Below, piece after piece: positions 1 to 8,122 of a DNA stretch of 12,202 nt (the stretch's first letter is position 1; each line of letters opens with the position of its first letter). Made by a program: the position numbers and the translations under genes. Below the pieces are notes generated by a model. That model saw only the letters and a list, made by a program, of their open reading frames with translations. It did no database searches and was not told the origin of the DNA. Origin of the DNA: Candidatus Falkowiibacteriota bacterium (GTDB lineage Bacteria; Patescibacteriota; Patescibacteriia; Patescibacteriales; UBA12075). The stretch spans positions 1 to 12,202 of the forward strand of contig JAUVLY010000011.1 of assembly GCA_030600505.1 (NCBI GenBank), in the 5' to 3' direction.

Positions 1-75
1 GGTAATTGCCTTGGGCGTGCACCTAACAACATTTTTGTTGATAAGCAGTTGCTCTATTTGTTCCTGGGTAAACAT
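1..75 (-). CDS. N-terminus of a possible transposase-type HTH protein (partial, runs off left edge)
   Basis: An ATG at 73-75 on the minus strand opens 25 codons that stay open to the window edge. The peptide begins MFTQEQIEQLL, continues through an INKNV stretch, and ends in RCTPKAIT. From memory this resembles the first residues of small helix-turn-helix or transposase OrfA-type proteins, which often begin with a 'TxEQIxxLLxNxNV..C..K.IT' pattern just before the HTH. The resemblance is suggestive only: the diagnostic HTH and any catalytic domain would lie outside the window. The gene follows the rpoC terminator on the same strand, with an AT-rich 53-base gap and no Shine-Dalgarno sequence, so it would need its own promoter. 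It could equally be an unrelated hypothetical protein. Confidence 0.4.
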   Translation of the reverse strand, partial: MFTQEQIEQLLINKNVVRCTPKAIT

Positions 76-105
76 GTTTTTATACATACAATTTATTATG
101 AGTTT

Positions 106-111
106 ATTATA
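106..111 (-). promoter_or_regulatory. possible -10 box for the left-edge gene
   Basis: On the minus strand this reads TATAAT. It lies 30 bases before the ATG at 75 and just after the rpoC terminator hairpin. No good -35 hexamer is seen 16-18 bases upstream, where there is only a T-rich stretch belonging to the terminator. In such AT-rich DNA a perfect -10 alone is weak evidence. Confidence 0.25.
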
Positions 112-128
112 CATTATTTGAACCACTA

Positions 129-157
129 AAAAAGTGGACACGAAGTGTCCACTTTTT
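129..157 (-). terminator. Rho-independent terminator after rpoC (probably bidirectional)
   Basis: A perfect 13-bp inverted repeat (AAAAAGTGGACAC / GTGTCCACTTTTT) flanks a 3-base loop, GAA on the plus strand and TTC on the minus strand. The minus strand continues in T after the stem, so it reads as a classical intrinsic terminator about 105 bases downstream of the rpoC stop. The A-run on the left arm gives a T-run in the other direction too, so it could also stop plus-strand transcription. Confidence 0.85.
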
Positions 158-210
158 GGGGTACGGTTCAGTACTCGGAGGTATTTTTTTATTCGTTATA
201 TTCGTAAAAT

Positions 211-264
211 TATTTGCATGACCCGCATTTGTAGTGCGGGATGTGCGAAGCACGATGACATTTA
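211..264 (+). repeat. two-hairpin repeat element, copy A (full, 54 bases)
   Basis: Full copy of an element also seen at 7872-7925 (full) and 4389-4418 (half). It has a conserved lead TATTTGCATG, a hairpin with stem CCCGCA/TGCGGG around loop TTTGTAG (222-240), a second hairpin GTGC-GAA-GCAC (243-253), and a tail ending ACATTTA. By eye it matches the copy at 7872 at about 38 of 54 positions without gaps. Most differences are in the stems, and most of the stem differences keep pairing. Its last three bases (262-264) are the complement of the rpoC TAA stop codon, so the element abuts the gene exactly. Confidence 0.7.
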
Positions 265-3200
265 TTTGTTTGGATTCGTGATATCAGAATAATCGGCCCT
301 AATCTGTTTGCCCTTAAAGCCGGTTCCGGCCGGAATCAAACGGCCAATAATCACATTTTCCTTTAAACCTTCCAGGTAATCAATCTTGCCGCTAACCGCT
401 GATTCGATCAATACCCTGGCTGTTTCCTGAAACGAGGCGGAAGAGAGAAAACTGTCAGTTGTGAGTGATGCCTTGGTAATACCGAGAAGTAAACGCTCGC
501 CTTTAACCAGCTCTTTCTTGTCTTTTTTAGCTTGCTCGTTGGCCCGGCCCATTACCGCGCTTTCTACTATTTCACCCGGTAATAAATCGGTTCCCCCGGA
601 CTCGGTAATATAATAACGGGAGAACATCTGTTTGGCAATAATTTCTATGTGCTTGTCGTTGAGAGGCTGACCCTGAGACGAATATACGCTCTGAATTTCT
701 TTAATAATATATTTTTGAGTATTAAGCTTGCCGCGTAATTTAAATAACTGCTGCAAATCCATACTGCCATCGGTTAGCTGGTCGCCCTCATTAACCTTGT
801 CTCCGTCACTAAGAATAATACCCATACCTTTAGGGACAATAAACTCTTTCACCTTGTTAGCATTACCCTTTACTTTTACAAAATCTTTATTAATTTCTAC
901 AATGCCGGAGTATTCAGCAACAACTTTTTTGCGCCCGACAGAAAACAGCTTAGCACCGGCCTTAACTTCTTCTTCATCTTTAACTACCACTTTAACGTCT
1001 TTGAGGGTAGGCTTCTTCTTGGCTTTGCTTACAAGCCCTTTTAAAACCTCGGAAAAGTAATACTTTTGTGTTGCTTCGCCTTTATATTTGATCTTAAGAA
1101 TCTTGACTTGCGGGTTAGTAACCACCACCTTGCCGGTTTCATCTTCTATGGTTCTTTGGGCGGATTCAATTTTTACGGTTCCGCTTACATCGGCAATGAA
1201 AGCCTTGCGCTTTGGCGGCCGCGCTTCAAAAATTTCTTCTACCCGCGGTAAACCTTGAGTAATATCATCCACGCCAGCGATACCACCGGTGTGAAAGGTC
1301 CTCATTGTCAACTGTGTGCCCGGCTCACCGATTGATTGAGCGGCAATAATCCCGGCGGCAGTACCTAGAGCCACTTTTTTGTTGTGCCCCAAATCCCAGC
1401 CGTAACATTTAGCACAAACGCCCCGATGCAGCTTGCATGACAATACTGACCTGATCGTCGCTTCCTTTATATCCTCCTTGTTTAATTTATCCGCTAAGTC
1501 GGAATCTATTATTTTCCCTCTTTTGGCAACTACCTTTCCTTTTGTATTTTTTATATCAACGGCAACATAACGGCCTACAATCCGAGAAACCAAATCCGAG
1601 CCGATCGCCAAACTCTCTTCCTGGGTCATGGTAAATCCATCTTTATCACCGCAGTCATCTTCGGCAATAATTACGTCTTGCGAAACATCCACCAAACGAC
1701 GGGTTAAATATCCGGCATTAGCGGTCCTAAGGGCGGTATCCGACAAACCCTTTCGTACCCCGTGGGTGGAAATAAAATATTCCAATACGCCAAAACCTTG
1801 TTTAAAATTACCTTTTACCGGTAATTCTATAATATCGCCGGAAGGTGAAGTAACTAGTCCCTTCATTCCCAATATCTGGGTTAGCTGAGCCCAGCTTCCC
1901 CGGGCGCCCGACTCGATCATGGAGTAAACCGGGCCTTTATCTGGCAATCCGCTTTTACAAATATCAGTTACTTTTTCTTTTACGCCGCTCCATACTTCAA
2001 TCACTTTGGCGTATCGTTCGCTGTCCGTAAGCAAACCTTCATCATATTGCTCCCGAATATTATCAATTTGAACCTGAGCCTCGGTTATCAATTTGTCTTT
2101 TTTCGGAAACGCCGGCAAATCGTCTATCCCCCAAGAAAGTCCGCTCTTGGTAATATAAGTAAAGCTTTTATTTTTTAAATCATCTAAAAATTTAACTGTT
2201 TCCTCTTTACTGTAATAACGATAACACTCCTTAACCAGCTGTTTTAATTTGCCCTTGCCTATTACCTCATTCACGAAACGTAATTTTTCCGGCAAAATAT
2301 CATTAAATATCACACGACCGACTGAGGTTCGCTTTAAACCTATCTTTGGCAAAACAACCTTGATTGAATCATGCAGGGTTACCTTTCCGGTTTCATAGGC
2401 TAGTTTGGCTTCTCTGACTCCGGAAAAATGTTTAATTTTTTTATCGTCTTTCTTCTGATCCCAAATACTGGTAATATAAAAAGCTCCCCAAACAATATCT
2501 TGCCCCGGTGCCACTACCGGATCGCCGGTCGCCGGTTTTAACAAATTGTGGGATGACAGCATAATTTCGCTTGCTTCGGTCAGGGCTTCTTTAGTCAAGG
2601 GCACGTGCACTGCCATTTGATCGCCGTCAAAATCAGCATTAAAAGCGGTACAAACCAGAGGATGAATTTGAATTGCTTTGCCTTCGATCAAAGTTGGTCG
2701 AAAAGCCTGAATACCCAAACGATGCAAGGTGGGAGCGCGGTTTAACAGTACGTATGCCCCTTTAATAATTTCTTCCAGAATATCCCATACCACTTCGACA
2801 CCAGTTTCGATAAACCGGGAAGCACTGCGTACATTATGCACTATTTCCTTTTCAATTAATTTGCTAATTATAAACGGCTTAAACAATTCAACTGCCATTA
2901 CTTTGGGCAGTCCACATTGGTCCAAAGATAATTTAGGATTAACCACAATTACGCTCCGTCCGGAATAATCAATTCGCTTACCGAGTAAATTCTGGCGAAA
3001 ACGACCCTGTTTACCCTTGAGTGAATCAGCCAGTGATTTTAGCATCCGCTTTTGGCCGGTTGAAGCAATCACTGTTTTTCCATGACGAGCGGAATTATCA
3101 ATAAGAGCATCAACTGCCTCTTGCAGCATTCTTTTTTCATTACGACATATTACTTCAGGGGCATTTAAATCGATTAACTGCTGCAGGCGATTATTACGAT

Positions 3201-4242
3201 TAATCACCCGCCGATAAAGATCGTTAAGATCGGATGTCGCGAAACGGCCGCCATCCAGTGCTACCATGGGGCGCAAATCCGGAGGAATAACCGGTACTGT
3301 GGACAATATCATCCATTCGGGACGAATATTATTTGCCTTTAAACTTTTGAATATCTTCAAGCGCCTGATTAATTTATCACGCTTAGATTCAATCGCGTCA
3401 ATTAATTCGTCTTCCAAGCGACTAATTGTTTTATCCAGATCGATCTTTTCCAGTAATTTGCGGATTGATTCAGCTCCAATCCCCGCTTCAAAAATATGTC
3501 CATATTTAAGGCTTAAATTCTGGTAAGAATTTTCCGAAATAATAAGCAATGGTTTTAATTCTTTAAGCTCTTTTTGGGCCTGATCAAAAGCATTTTGCAA
3601 ATTCTTAAGCTTTTCATCTTTCACTTTAAGCAGTGAATCAATCTCATCATTAATTTCGGCTTCTGCTTCATCCTTTGACTTGCCCCGTTCAATTATCATG
3701 CCTTTACGCCCTTTTATTTCATTTACTTGACGGGTATATTCGTTTTCGATTGCTTTTTTCTTTTGTTTAAATTCATTTTTTATCTGATCAACAGTGGCGT
3801 TTTTCAAATCTTCATTTACGGAAGTAATAATAAAACTGGCAAAATAAACCACCTTTTCCAAGGCCTGCATGGAGAGGTCTAAAATTAAACCGATCTTCGA
3901 GGAAAGGCCTCTAAGGAACCAGATATGCGTGCAGGGAGTCTTTAATTCAATATGCCCCATCCGCTCGCGCCGGACAATGCTTCTGGTTACCTCTACCCCG
4001 CATTTATCACAGATAATTCCTTTATAGCGAATTTTTTTATACTTACCACAATAACATTCCCAATCTTTGGACGGGCCGAATATTTTTTCGCAAAATAAAC
4101 CGTCTTTTTCCGGCTTTTGAGTACGATAATTAATTGTCTCCGGCCTGGTTATTTGGCCATGGGACCAGGACAAAATATCATCCGGTGACGCTAATTTCAA
4201 TCTAATAGCATCAAAATCGGTGGTTTTTATTGGATTAAGCAT
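262..4242 (-). CDS. rpoC: DNA-directed RNA polymerase subunit beta'
   Basis: Largest catalytic subunit of RNA polymerase, 1326 residues, a normal length for the family without lineage-specific giant insertions. The N-terminal zinc site is C63, C65, C78 and C81. The active-site motif NADFDGDQ is at 535-542, with D537, D539 and D541 as the magnesium-binding aspartates. A second zinc site is formed by C864, C936, C943 and C946. The bridge helix is at about 815-850 (FISTHGVRKGLSDTAL). The trigger loop is at about 965-1000, with M980, R981 and H984 in TMRTFHTGG. A lysine/glutamate-rich coiled-coil segment occupies about 150-230. The C-terminal clamp end (SFQETARVL, then the IGRLIPAGTG region) is complete. 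The ATG start gives the standard family N-terminus. It follows rpoB by 87 bases, presumably in one transcript. No Shine-Dalgarno sequence is visible before the start. Confidence 0.98.
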   Translation of the reverse strand: MLNPIKTTDFDAIRLKLASPDDILSWSHGQITRPETINYRTQKPEKDGLFCEKIFGPSKDWECYCGKYKKIRYKGIICDKCGVEVTRSIVRRERMGHIELKTPCTHIWFLRGLSSKIGLILDLSMQALEKVVYFASFIITSVNEDLKNATVDQIKNEFKQKKKAIENEYTRQVNEIKGRKGMIIERGKSKDEAEAEINDEIDSLLKVKDEKLKNLQNAFDQAQKELKELKPLLIISENSYQNLSLKYGHIFEAGIGAESIRKLLEKIDLDKTISRLEDELIDAIESKRDKLIRRLKIFKSLKANNIRPEWMILSTVPVIPPDLRPMVALDGGRFATSDLNDLYRRVINRNNRLQQLIDLNAPEVICRNEKRMLQEAVDALIDNSARHGKTVIASTGQKRMLKSLADSLKGKQGRFRQNLLGKRIDYSGRSVIVVNPKLSLDQCGLPKVMAVELFKPFIISKLIEKEIVHNVRSASRFIETGVEVVWDILEEIIKGAYVLLNRAPTLHRLGIQAFRPTLIEGKAIQIHPLVCTAFNADFDGDQMAVHVPLTKEALTEASEIMLSSHNLLKPATGDPVVAPGQDIVWGAFYITSIWDQKKDDKKIKHFSGVREAKLAYETGKVTLHDSIKVVLPKIGLKRTSVGRVIFNDILPEKLRFVNEVIGKGKLKQLVKECYRYYSKEETVKFLDDLKNKSFTYITKSGLSWGIDDLPAFPKKDKLITEAQVQIDNIREQYDEGLLTDSERYAKVIEVWSGVKEKVTDICKSGLPDKGPVYSMIESGARGSWAQLTQILGMKGLVTSPSGDIIELPVKGNFKQGFGVLEYFISTHGVRKGLSDTALRTANAGYLTRRLVDVSQDVIIAEDDCGDKDGFTMTQEESLAIGSDLVSRIVGRYVAVDIKNTKGKVVAKRGKIIDSDLADKLNKEDIKEATIRSVLSCKLHRGVCAKCYGWDLGHNKKVALGTAAGIIAAQSIGEPGTQLTMRTFHTGGIAGVDDITQGLPRVEEIFEARPPKRKAFIADVSGTVKIESAQRTIEDETGKVVVTNPQVKILKIKYKGEATQKYYFSEVLKGLVSKAKKKPTLKDVKVVVKDEEEVKAGAKLFSVGRKKVVAEYSGIVEINKDFVKVKGNANKVKEFIVPKGMGIILSDGDKVNEGDQLTDGSMDLQQLFKLRGKLNTQKYIIKEIQSVYSSQGQPLNDKHIEIIAKQMFSRYYITESGGTDLLPGEIVESAVMGRANEQAKKDKKELVKGERLLLGITKASLTTDSFLSSASFQETARVLIESAVSGKIDYLEGLKENVIIGRLIPAGTGFKGKQIRADYSDITNPNK

Positions 4243-4250
4243 ATATTATA

Positions 4251-4307
4251 GTTGATTGGTTAATTAGTTGATTAGTTAATTAGGGAAAAAATCAATTAAT
4301 TACCAAT
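4251..4307. repeat. octamer tandem repeat and imperfect inverted repeat between rpoB and rpoC
   Basis: Four consecutive octamers (GTTGATTG, GTTAATTA, GTTGATTA, GTTAATTA) fill 4251-4282, so the DNA is also a 16-bp unit repeated twice. The left half (4254-4273) is nearly complementary to 4290-4307 (ending TTAATTACCAAT), so the rpoB-rpoC spacer RNA could fold into a long A/U-only hairpin. There is no U-tract typical of a terminator, so read-through into rpoC is expected. It could be a processing or mRNA-stability element, or just repeat spread. Confidence 0.6.
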
Positions 4308-4329
4308 TAATTGTTTAAAAAATAAAATT

Positions 4330-7300
4330 TTATTGTTTACTTTCATTGCTGTTATCCCGAGACACTTCATCTTGCTTGCCTTCTTTCTTATTCGCATGGG
4401 CGCCATTCGTAGTGGCGCGTTTCAAATCATCTTCTTTCTTCTCACTATCATTATTATCAAACGGCTCAGGTGTTTTACGGCCACCCAGCAATTCTACGTC
4501 CAGACATAAACCTTTTAATTCCCGGACCAAAACGTTGAATGATTCAGGGACGTTTAGTTTTCTAATCGGATCTCCCTTAATGATTGCCTCATAGGCTTTG
4601 GAGCGGCCGGGAACATCATCGGATTTAATGGTTAATATTTCCTGCAAAGTGTGGGCAGCGCCATAAGCGTAAAGAGCCCAAACTTCCATTTCTCCAAAAC
4701 GCTGGCCGCCAAATTGGGCCTTTCCGCCAAGCGGCTGCTGGGTAATAAGCGAATAAGGGCCGATTGATCGCTGATGGATCTTATCATCCACCATATGATT
4801 AAGCTTTAACATATACTTATGCCCTACCGTTACTTTATTGTCATAAGTACTTCCGGTTTTTCCGTCATAAAGCACCACCTTGCCGTCCCCTGGTAATCCA
4901 GCCCGGATTAATTCGCTCTTGATCAAACTTTCGTTTAATCCGTTTAATGCCGGCGTAGCAACCTTGTAGCCCAAAGTTTTTGCCGCAAACCCAAGATGAG
5001 TCTCAAGTAGCTGGCCCAGGTTCATACGGGAAATAATCCCCAAGGGGGATAATATAATATCAATCGGCGTCCCATCATCCATATAAGGCATATCTTCAAT
5101 CGGTACGATCTTTGAAATTACGCCTTTGTTGCCATGCCGACCAGCCATTTTATCACCGGCTTGTATTTTTCTTAAATTTGCTACAGTCACTTGAATAGAC
5201 TGCAAAACTCCGGCCGCCAATTTATCACCATCTTCACGCGAAAAAATCTTTACATCCACTACCTTGCCGTGTTCGCCATGCTCTAAATAAAGAGACGAAT
5301 CGCGAACGTCTTTGGCTTTCTCGCCAAATATAGCACGCAACAATTTTTCTTCCGCTGATAATTCAGTTTCTCCTTTGGGGGTAATTTTACCAACCAATAT
5401 GTCCCCTGAGGAAACCTCGGCACCAACCCGGACAATACCTTGCTCATTTAAATCTTTTAATTTTTCCTCGCCAATATTCGGAATATCACTAGTCACTACT
5501 TCTGACCCCAATTTAGTATCTCTTACGTCAATAGTATAATCTTCTATATGAATAGAAGAATAAACATCTTGTCTGACCAGGCGCTCGGAGATTATTATCG
5601 CGTCTTCATAATTAAAACCTTCCCAGGCCATAAAGGCAACAAAGACATTTTTACCTAAAGCCAATTCACCTTTATCAATTGCCGGGCCATCGGTTAATAC
5701 ATCACCGGCCCTAACCTTGTCACCGACATTCACCAGCGGCCTTTGGTTAATACAAGTACTGGCATTGGATCTTAAAAACTTGACCAAACGATAACTGGAA
5801 ATTTTTCCCTTATTATTTTTTATCTCAAGAGTATCAGCGTCAACTTTGCTTACTTCTCCGTCTTCCTCGGCCAATATAATATGTCCGGAATCACGGGCCG
5901 CTCTGGCTTCAACCCCGGTACCTACGATTGGGGAATCCGCCACCACCAAGGGTACGGCCTGCCGTTGCATGTTTGTCCCCATCAATGCCCGTTGCCCGTC
6001 GTCATGTTCCATAAAAGGAATAAGAGAGGTGGCGATTGAAATAATCTGATTAGCCGCCACCCCGACAAAATCAATATTTTCAATATTTTCAGTAGACGGC
6101 ACACCATATTTTCGAACTTCGCACCGATTTACCAAAAAATTACCTTCATCATCTATCGGTGTAGTTGCCGCGGTAGAAATAAATTTCTCTTCCTCAAAAG
6201 CGTCTAAATATACAATTTCATCGGTAACCACCGGCTTTATTGGAATGATAGCATCCGGGCCCAGCAACTCTAACATTTTTTTAGCATCCTTTGGACTAAT
6301 ACGCTCTCCGGCTTTAAAAATAAGCTTTCCATTCTTGCCTTCTGAGTCTTTTTCGTAAATATTTTCCCTGACAATTTTATCACTTGTTATATCCGGATTA
6401 TTTACTACATCATGAAGCGCCTTCCGGTAAGGAGCCTCTAGAAAGCCGTAATTATTAAGCTTGGCATAACTGGCCAGATGGCCAACTAAACCGATATTTG
6501 GACCTTCCGGGGTGGCAATCGGGCAAATCCGGCCATAGTGGGTAGTATGCACGTCCCGAACATCAAACCCGGCCCGTTCCCTGGTAAGTCCCCCCGGTCC
6601 CATTGCGGACAAACGCCGCTTATGTTCCAATTCAGCCAAAGGATTAGTCTGATCCATAAATTGGGATAATTGGGAAGACATGAAAAATTCTTTCACAATG
6701 CTGATAACCGGGCGGGCGTTAATTAATTTGTTAGGTGAAATCGCGTTAATATCCGCCGTACTCATCCGATCTTTAATAATGCGCTCCATACGCGCCAGTC
6801 CGACGCGAAATTTATTCTGTATTAATTCACCGATTGCCCGAACCCGCCGGTTTCCTAAATGGTCAATATCGTCTTCCTTTCCCTGGCTCTGGTTTAAACG
6901 AATCACTTCCTTGATAATCTCGATCAAATCCTCTCGTCTAAGAATTCGGGTTTCTTTATTGTTGGGTAAATCAAAATCAAAACGACGATTAAGTTTATAA
7001 CGGCCTACCCGATCAAAATCGTAACGGTCAAAACGAAAAAACATAGAATGAATTAATTGCCTGGCGTTATCAGTCGTGGCCAAGTCACCGGGACGGATTC
7101 TTTTATATACTTCCTTTAAACCCTCGGCTTCATTTTTTGCCAAATCTTTGGCAATAGTAGCGTCAATATAACCTGGTTCATCTTCGCTCGTCTCTTCCAT
7201 ACCTTTAAAATGTTCCTTGATCTCTTCATCACTGCTCATGCCAAATGCACGGAGTAGCGAAGTGATTGCCACTTTACGCTTACGGTCAATTCTGACCCAC

Positions 7301-7830
7301 ATTACCTTATTTACGTCGGTTTCAATCTCCAACCAAGCGCCACGGTTAGGAATAATTTTAGCGCCGTAATATTTCCTGCCTTTAATAAATTCGGAAGTAA
7401 AAATTACTCCGGAACTGCGAATTAATTGCGATACCACAACCCTCTCAATACCATTAACAATAAAGGTACCGTTCTTGGTCATTAAAGGAAAATCACCCAA
7501 AAATACTTCCTGGGAAACGCTTTCTTCACTGCGTTTATTAACTAGTCTCACTTTTACTCTAAGCGGCGCTTCAAAAGTAACGTTTTTTTCCCGGCTTTCC
7601 AGCTCATTAAACTTCGGCTCATCCAAATAATACTCATCAAAATAAAGCTCAAGGTCACGGCCGATAAAATCAGCGATCGGTGATATCTCGTCAAACAGAT
7701 CCTTAAGGCCATCGTCCAGAAACCACTGAAAAGAATTTTTTTGGATCTTAATCAAATCAGGCATCAGCATGGCCTCTTTTTGTTTATTAAAAAATTTTCG
7801 CTCTTTAATAATTGCTTCTTTATTATCCAT
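4330..7830 (-). CDS. rpoB: DNA-directed RNA polymerase subunit beta
   Basis: Second catalytic subunit of RNA polymerase, 1166 residues. The N-terminal protrusion and lobe begin with the usual MPDLIKIQKNSFQWFL stretch (23-38). The rifampicin pocket is at 385-415 (SSQLSQFMDQTNP, then HKRRLSAMGPGG), with D393, H403 and S408 matching the sensitive-type residues of E. coli. Other family blocks are EGFNYEDAIIISER (737-750), GDKMAGRHGNKG (892-903), and the QQPLGGKAQFGGQRFGEME region near 1031-1049 that contacts beta'. Two oddities are seen: the normally acidic position in CPIETPEG is alanine (A439), and the last ~45 residues (from about 1121) are a charged, low-complexity tail partly encoded by a repeat at 4389-4420. 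The family core ends at about LLGGRKTPEPF. There is no Shine-Dalgarno sequence. It heads the rpoBC unit behind a long leader. Confidence 0.98.
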   Translation of the reverse strand: MDNKEAIIKERKFFNKQKEAMLMPDLIKIQKNSFQWFLDDGLKDLFDEISPIADFIGRDLELYFDEYYLDEPKFNELESREKNVTFEAPLRVKVRLVNKRSEESVSQEVFLGDFPLMTKNGTFIVNGIERVVVSQLIRSSGVIFTSEFIKGRKYYGAKIIPNRGAWLEIETDVNKVMWVRIDRKRKVAITSLLRAFGMSSDEEIKEHFKGMEETSEDEPGYIDATIAKDLAKNEAEGLKEVYKRIRPGDLATTDNARQLIHSMFFRFDRYDFDRVGRYKLNRRFDFDLPNNKETRILRREDLIEIIKEVIRLNQSQGKEDDIDHLGNRRVRAIGELIQNKFRVGLARMERIIKDRMSTADINAISPNKLINARPVISIVKEFFMSSQLSQFMDQTNPLAELEHKRRLSAMGPGGLTRERAGFDVRDVHTTHYGRICPIATPEGPNIGLVGHLASYAKLNNYGFLEAPYRKALHDVVNNPDITSDKIVRENIYEKDSEGKNGKLIFKAGERISPKDAKKMLELLGPDAIIPIKPVVTDEIVYLDAFEEEKFISTAATTPIDDEGNFLVNRCEVRKYGVPSTENIENIDFVGVAANQIISIATSLIPFMEHDDGQRALMGTNMQRQAVPLVVADSPIVGTGVEARAARDSGHIILAEEDGEVSKVDADTLEIKNNKGKISSYRLVKFLRSNASTCINQRPLVNVGDKVRAGDVLTDGPAIDKGELALGKNVFVAFMAWEGFNYEDAIIISERLVRQDVYSSIHIEDYTIDVRDTKLGSEVVTSDIPNIGEEKLKDLNEQGIVRVGAEVSSGDILVGKITPKGETELSAEEKLLRAIFGEKAKDVRDSSLYLEHGEHGKVVDVKIFSREDGDKLAAGVLQSIQVTVANLRKIQAGDKMAGRHGNKGVISKIVPIEDMPYMDDGTPIDIILSPLGIISRMNLGQLLETHLGFAAKTLGYKVATPALNGLNESLIKSELIRAGLPGDGKVVLYDGKTGSTYDNKVTVGHKYMLKLNHMVDDKIHQRSIGPYSLITQQPLGGKAQFGGQRFGEMEVWALYAYGAAHTLQEILTIKSDDVPGRSKAYEAIIKGDPIRKLNVPESFNVLVRELKGLCLDVELLGGRKTPEPFDNNDSEKKEDDLKRATTNGAHANKKEGKQDEVSRDNSNESKQ
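4389..4420 (+). repeat. two-hairpin repeat element, copy B (half copy inside the rpoB 3' end)
   Basis: Carries the conserved lead TATTCGCATG, then stem GCGCCA/TGGCGC around loop TTCGTAG (hairpin 4400-4418). The lead and the 6-7-6 hairpin geometry match copies A and C. The second hairpin and tail are absent. On the coding strand it supplies about ten codons (around LKRATTNGAHAN) of the non-conserved RpoB C-terminal tail, in frame. Confidence 0.6.
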
Positions 7831-7871
7831 ATTTATCTATATATTATAATATTTTTAAAAAAATTTACTTG

Positions 7872-7925
7872 TATTCGCATGTGCCCTATTCGTAGCGGGG
7901 CTTTCGCGAAGCGAAATAACATTTA
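7872..7925 (+). repeat. two-hairpin repeat element, copy C (full, 54 bases, in the rpoB leader)
   Basis: Lead TATTCGCATG, hairpin GCCCTA/CGGGGC around loop TTCGTAG (7883-7901; four strong pairs plus wobbles and one mismatch), then hairpin TTTCGC-GAA-GCGAAA (7902-7916) and tail TAACATTTA. It has the same length and order as copy A. Both full copies centre the second hairpin on GCGAAGC, which as single-stranded DNA is known to form an exceptionally stable mini-hairpin. It lies 42 bases upstream of the rpoB start codon. Confidence 0.7.
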
Positions 7926-7932
7926 ACGATGC

Positions 7933-7962
7933 AAAAAAAGCTCAATGCCCTTCTGGCTTGAG
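7933..7962 (-). terminator. intrinsic terminator or attenuator just upstream of rpoB
   Basis: On the minus strand: CTCAAGCC, loop AGAAG, GGC-A-TTGAG (one bulged base), one C, then seven T. The GC-containing 8-bp stem and immediate T7 are typical of a Rho-independent terminator. It sits about 100 bases before rpoB and downstream of both promoter candidates. It must therefore be read through, or act as an attenuator, unless rpoB has another promoter below it. Confidence 0.75.
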
Positions 7963-8122
7963 TTGTTATCTGACTATATTTAATTAAGCAAGTCAAAATC
8001 CACTGACCGTTTACTTTAATTAATAAAGCGCAAGGAGATTATTCTGTCTTTATTTTATATAATTCTATGTACCTATTATTTAACTATATTTTAAACAATC
8101 CTTTTTTAATTCGTGTTAATTT

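Noticed and set aside
6580..6670. Rifampicin-resistance substitutions in RpoB
   Set aside because: The principal resistance positions carry sensitive-type residues. Only a neighbouring alanine is unusual.
6680..7000. Plus-strand open frame of about 106 codons
   Set aside because: It lies wholly antisense to conserved rpoB coding sequence and has no recognisable protein features. The same reasoning rejects the other plus-strand frames over rpoC, rpoB, murE, ruvA and the U32 gene.
7843..7848. TATAAT 12 bases upstream of the rpoB ATG as a leaderless promoter
   Set aside because: There is no -35 at proper distance and the region is nearly pure A/T. A similar TATAAT sits 2 bases before rpoC, so such matches are expected by chance here.
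7741..7926. Plus-strand 61-codon frame spanning the rpoB start and leader
   Set aside because: Part is antisense to rpoB, the rest covers an A/T run and repeat copy C, and the peptide is low-complexity.
7970..8000. TTGACT and TATAGT on the minus strand just above the second leader hairpin
   Set aside because: The boxes are only 12 bases apart, too close for a sigma-70 promoter.
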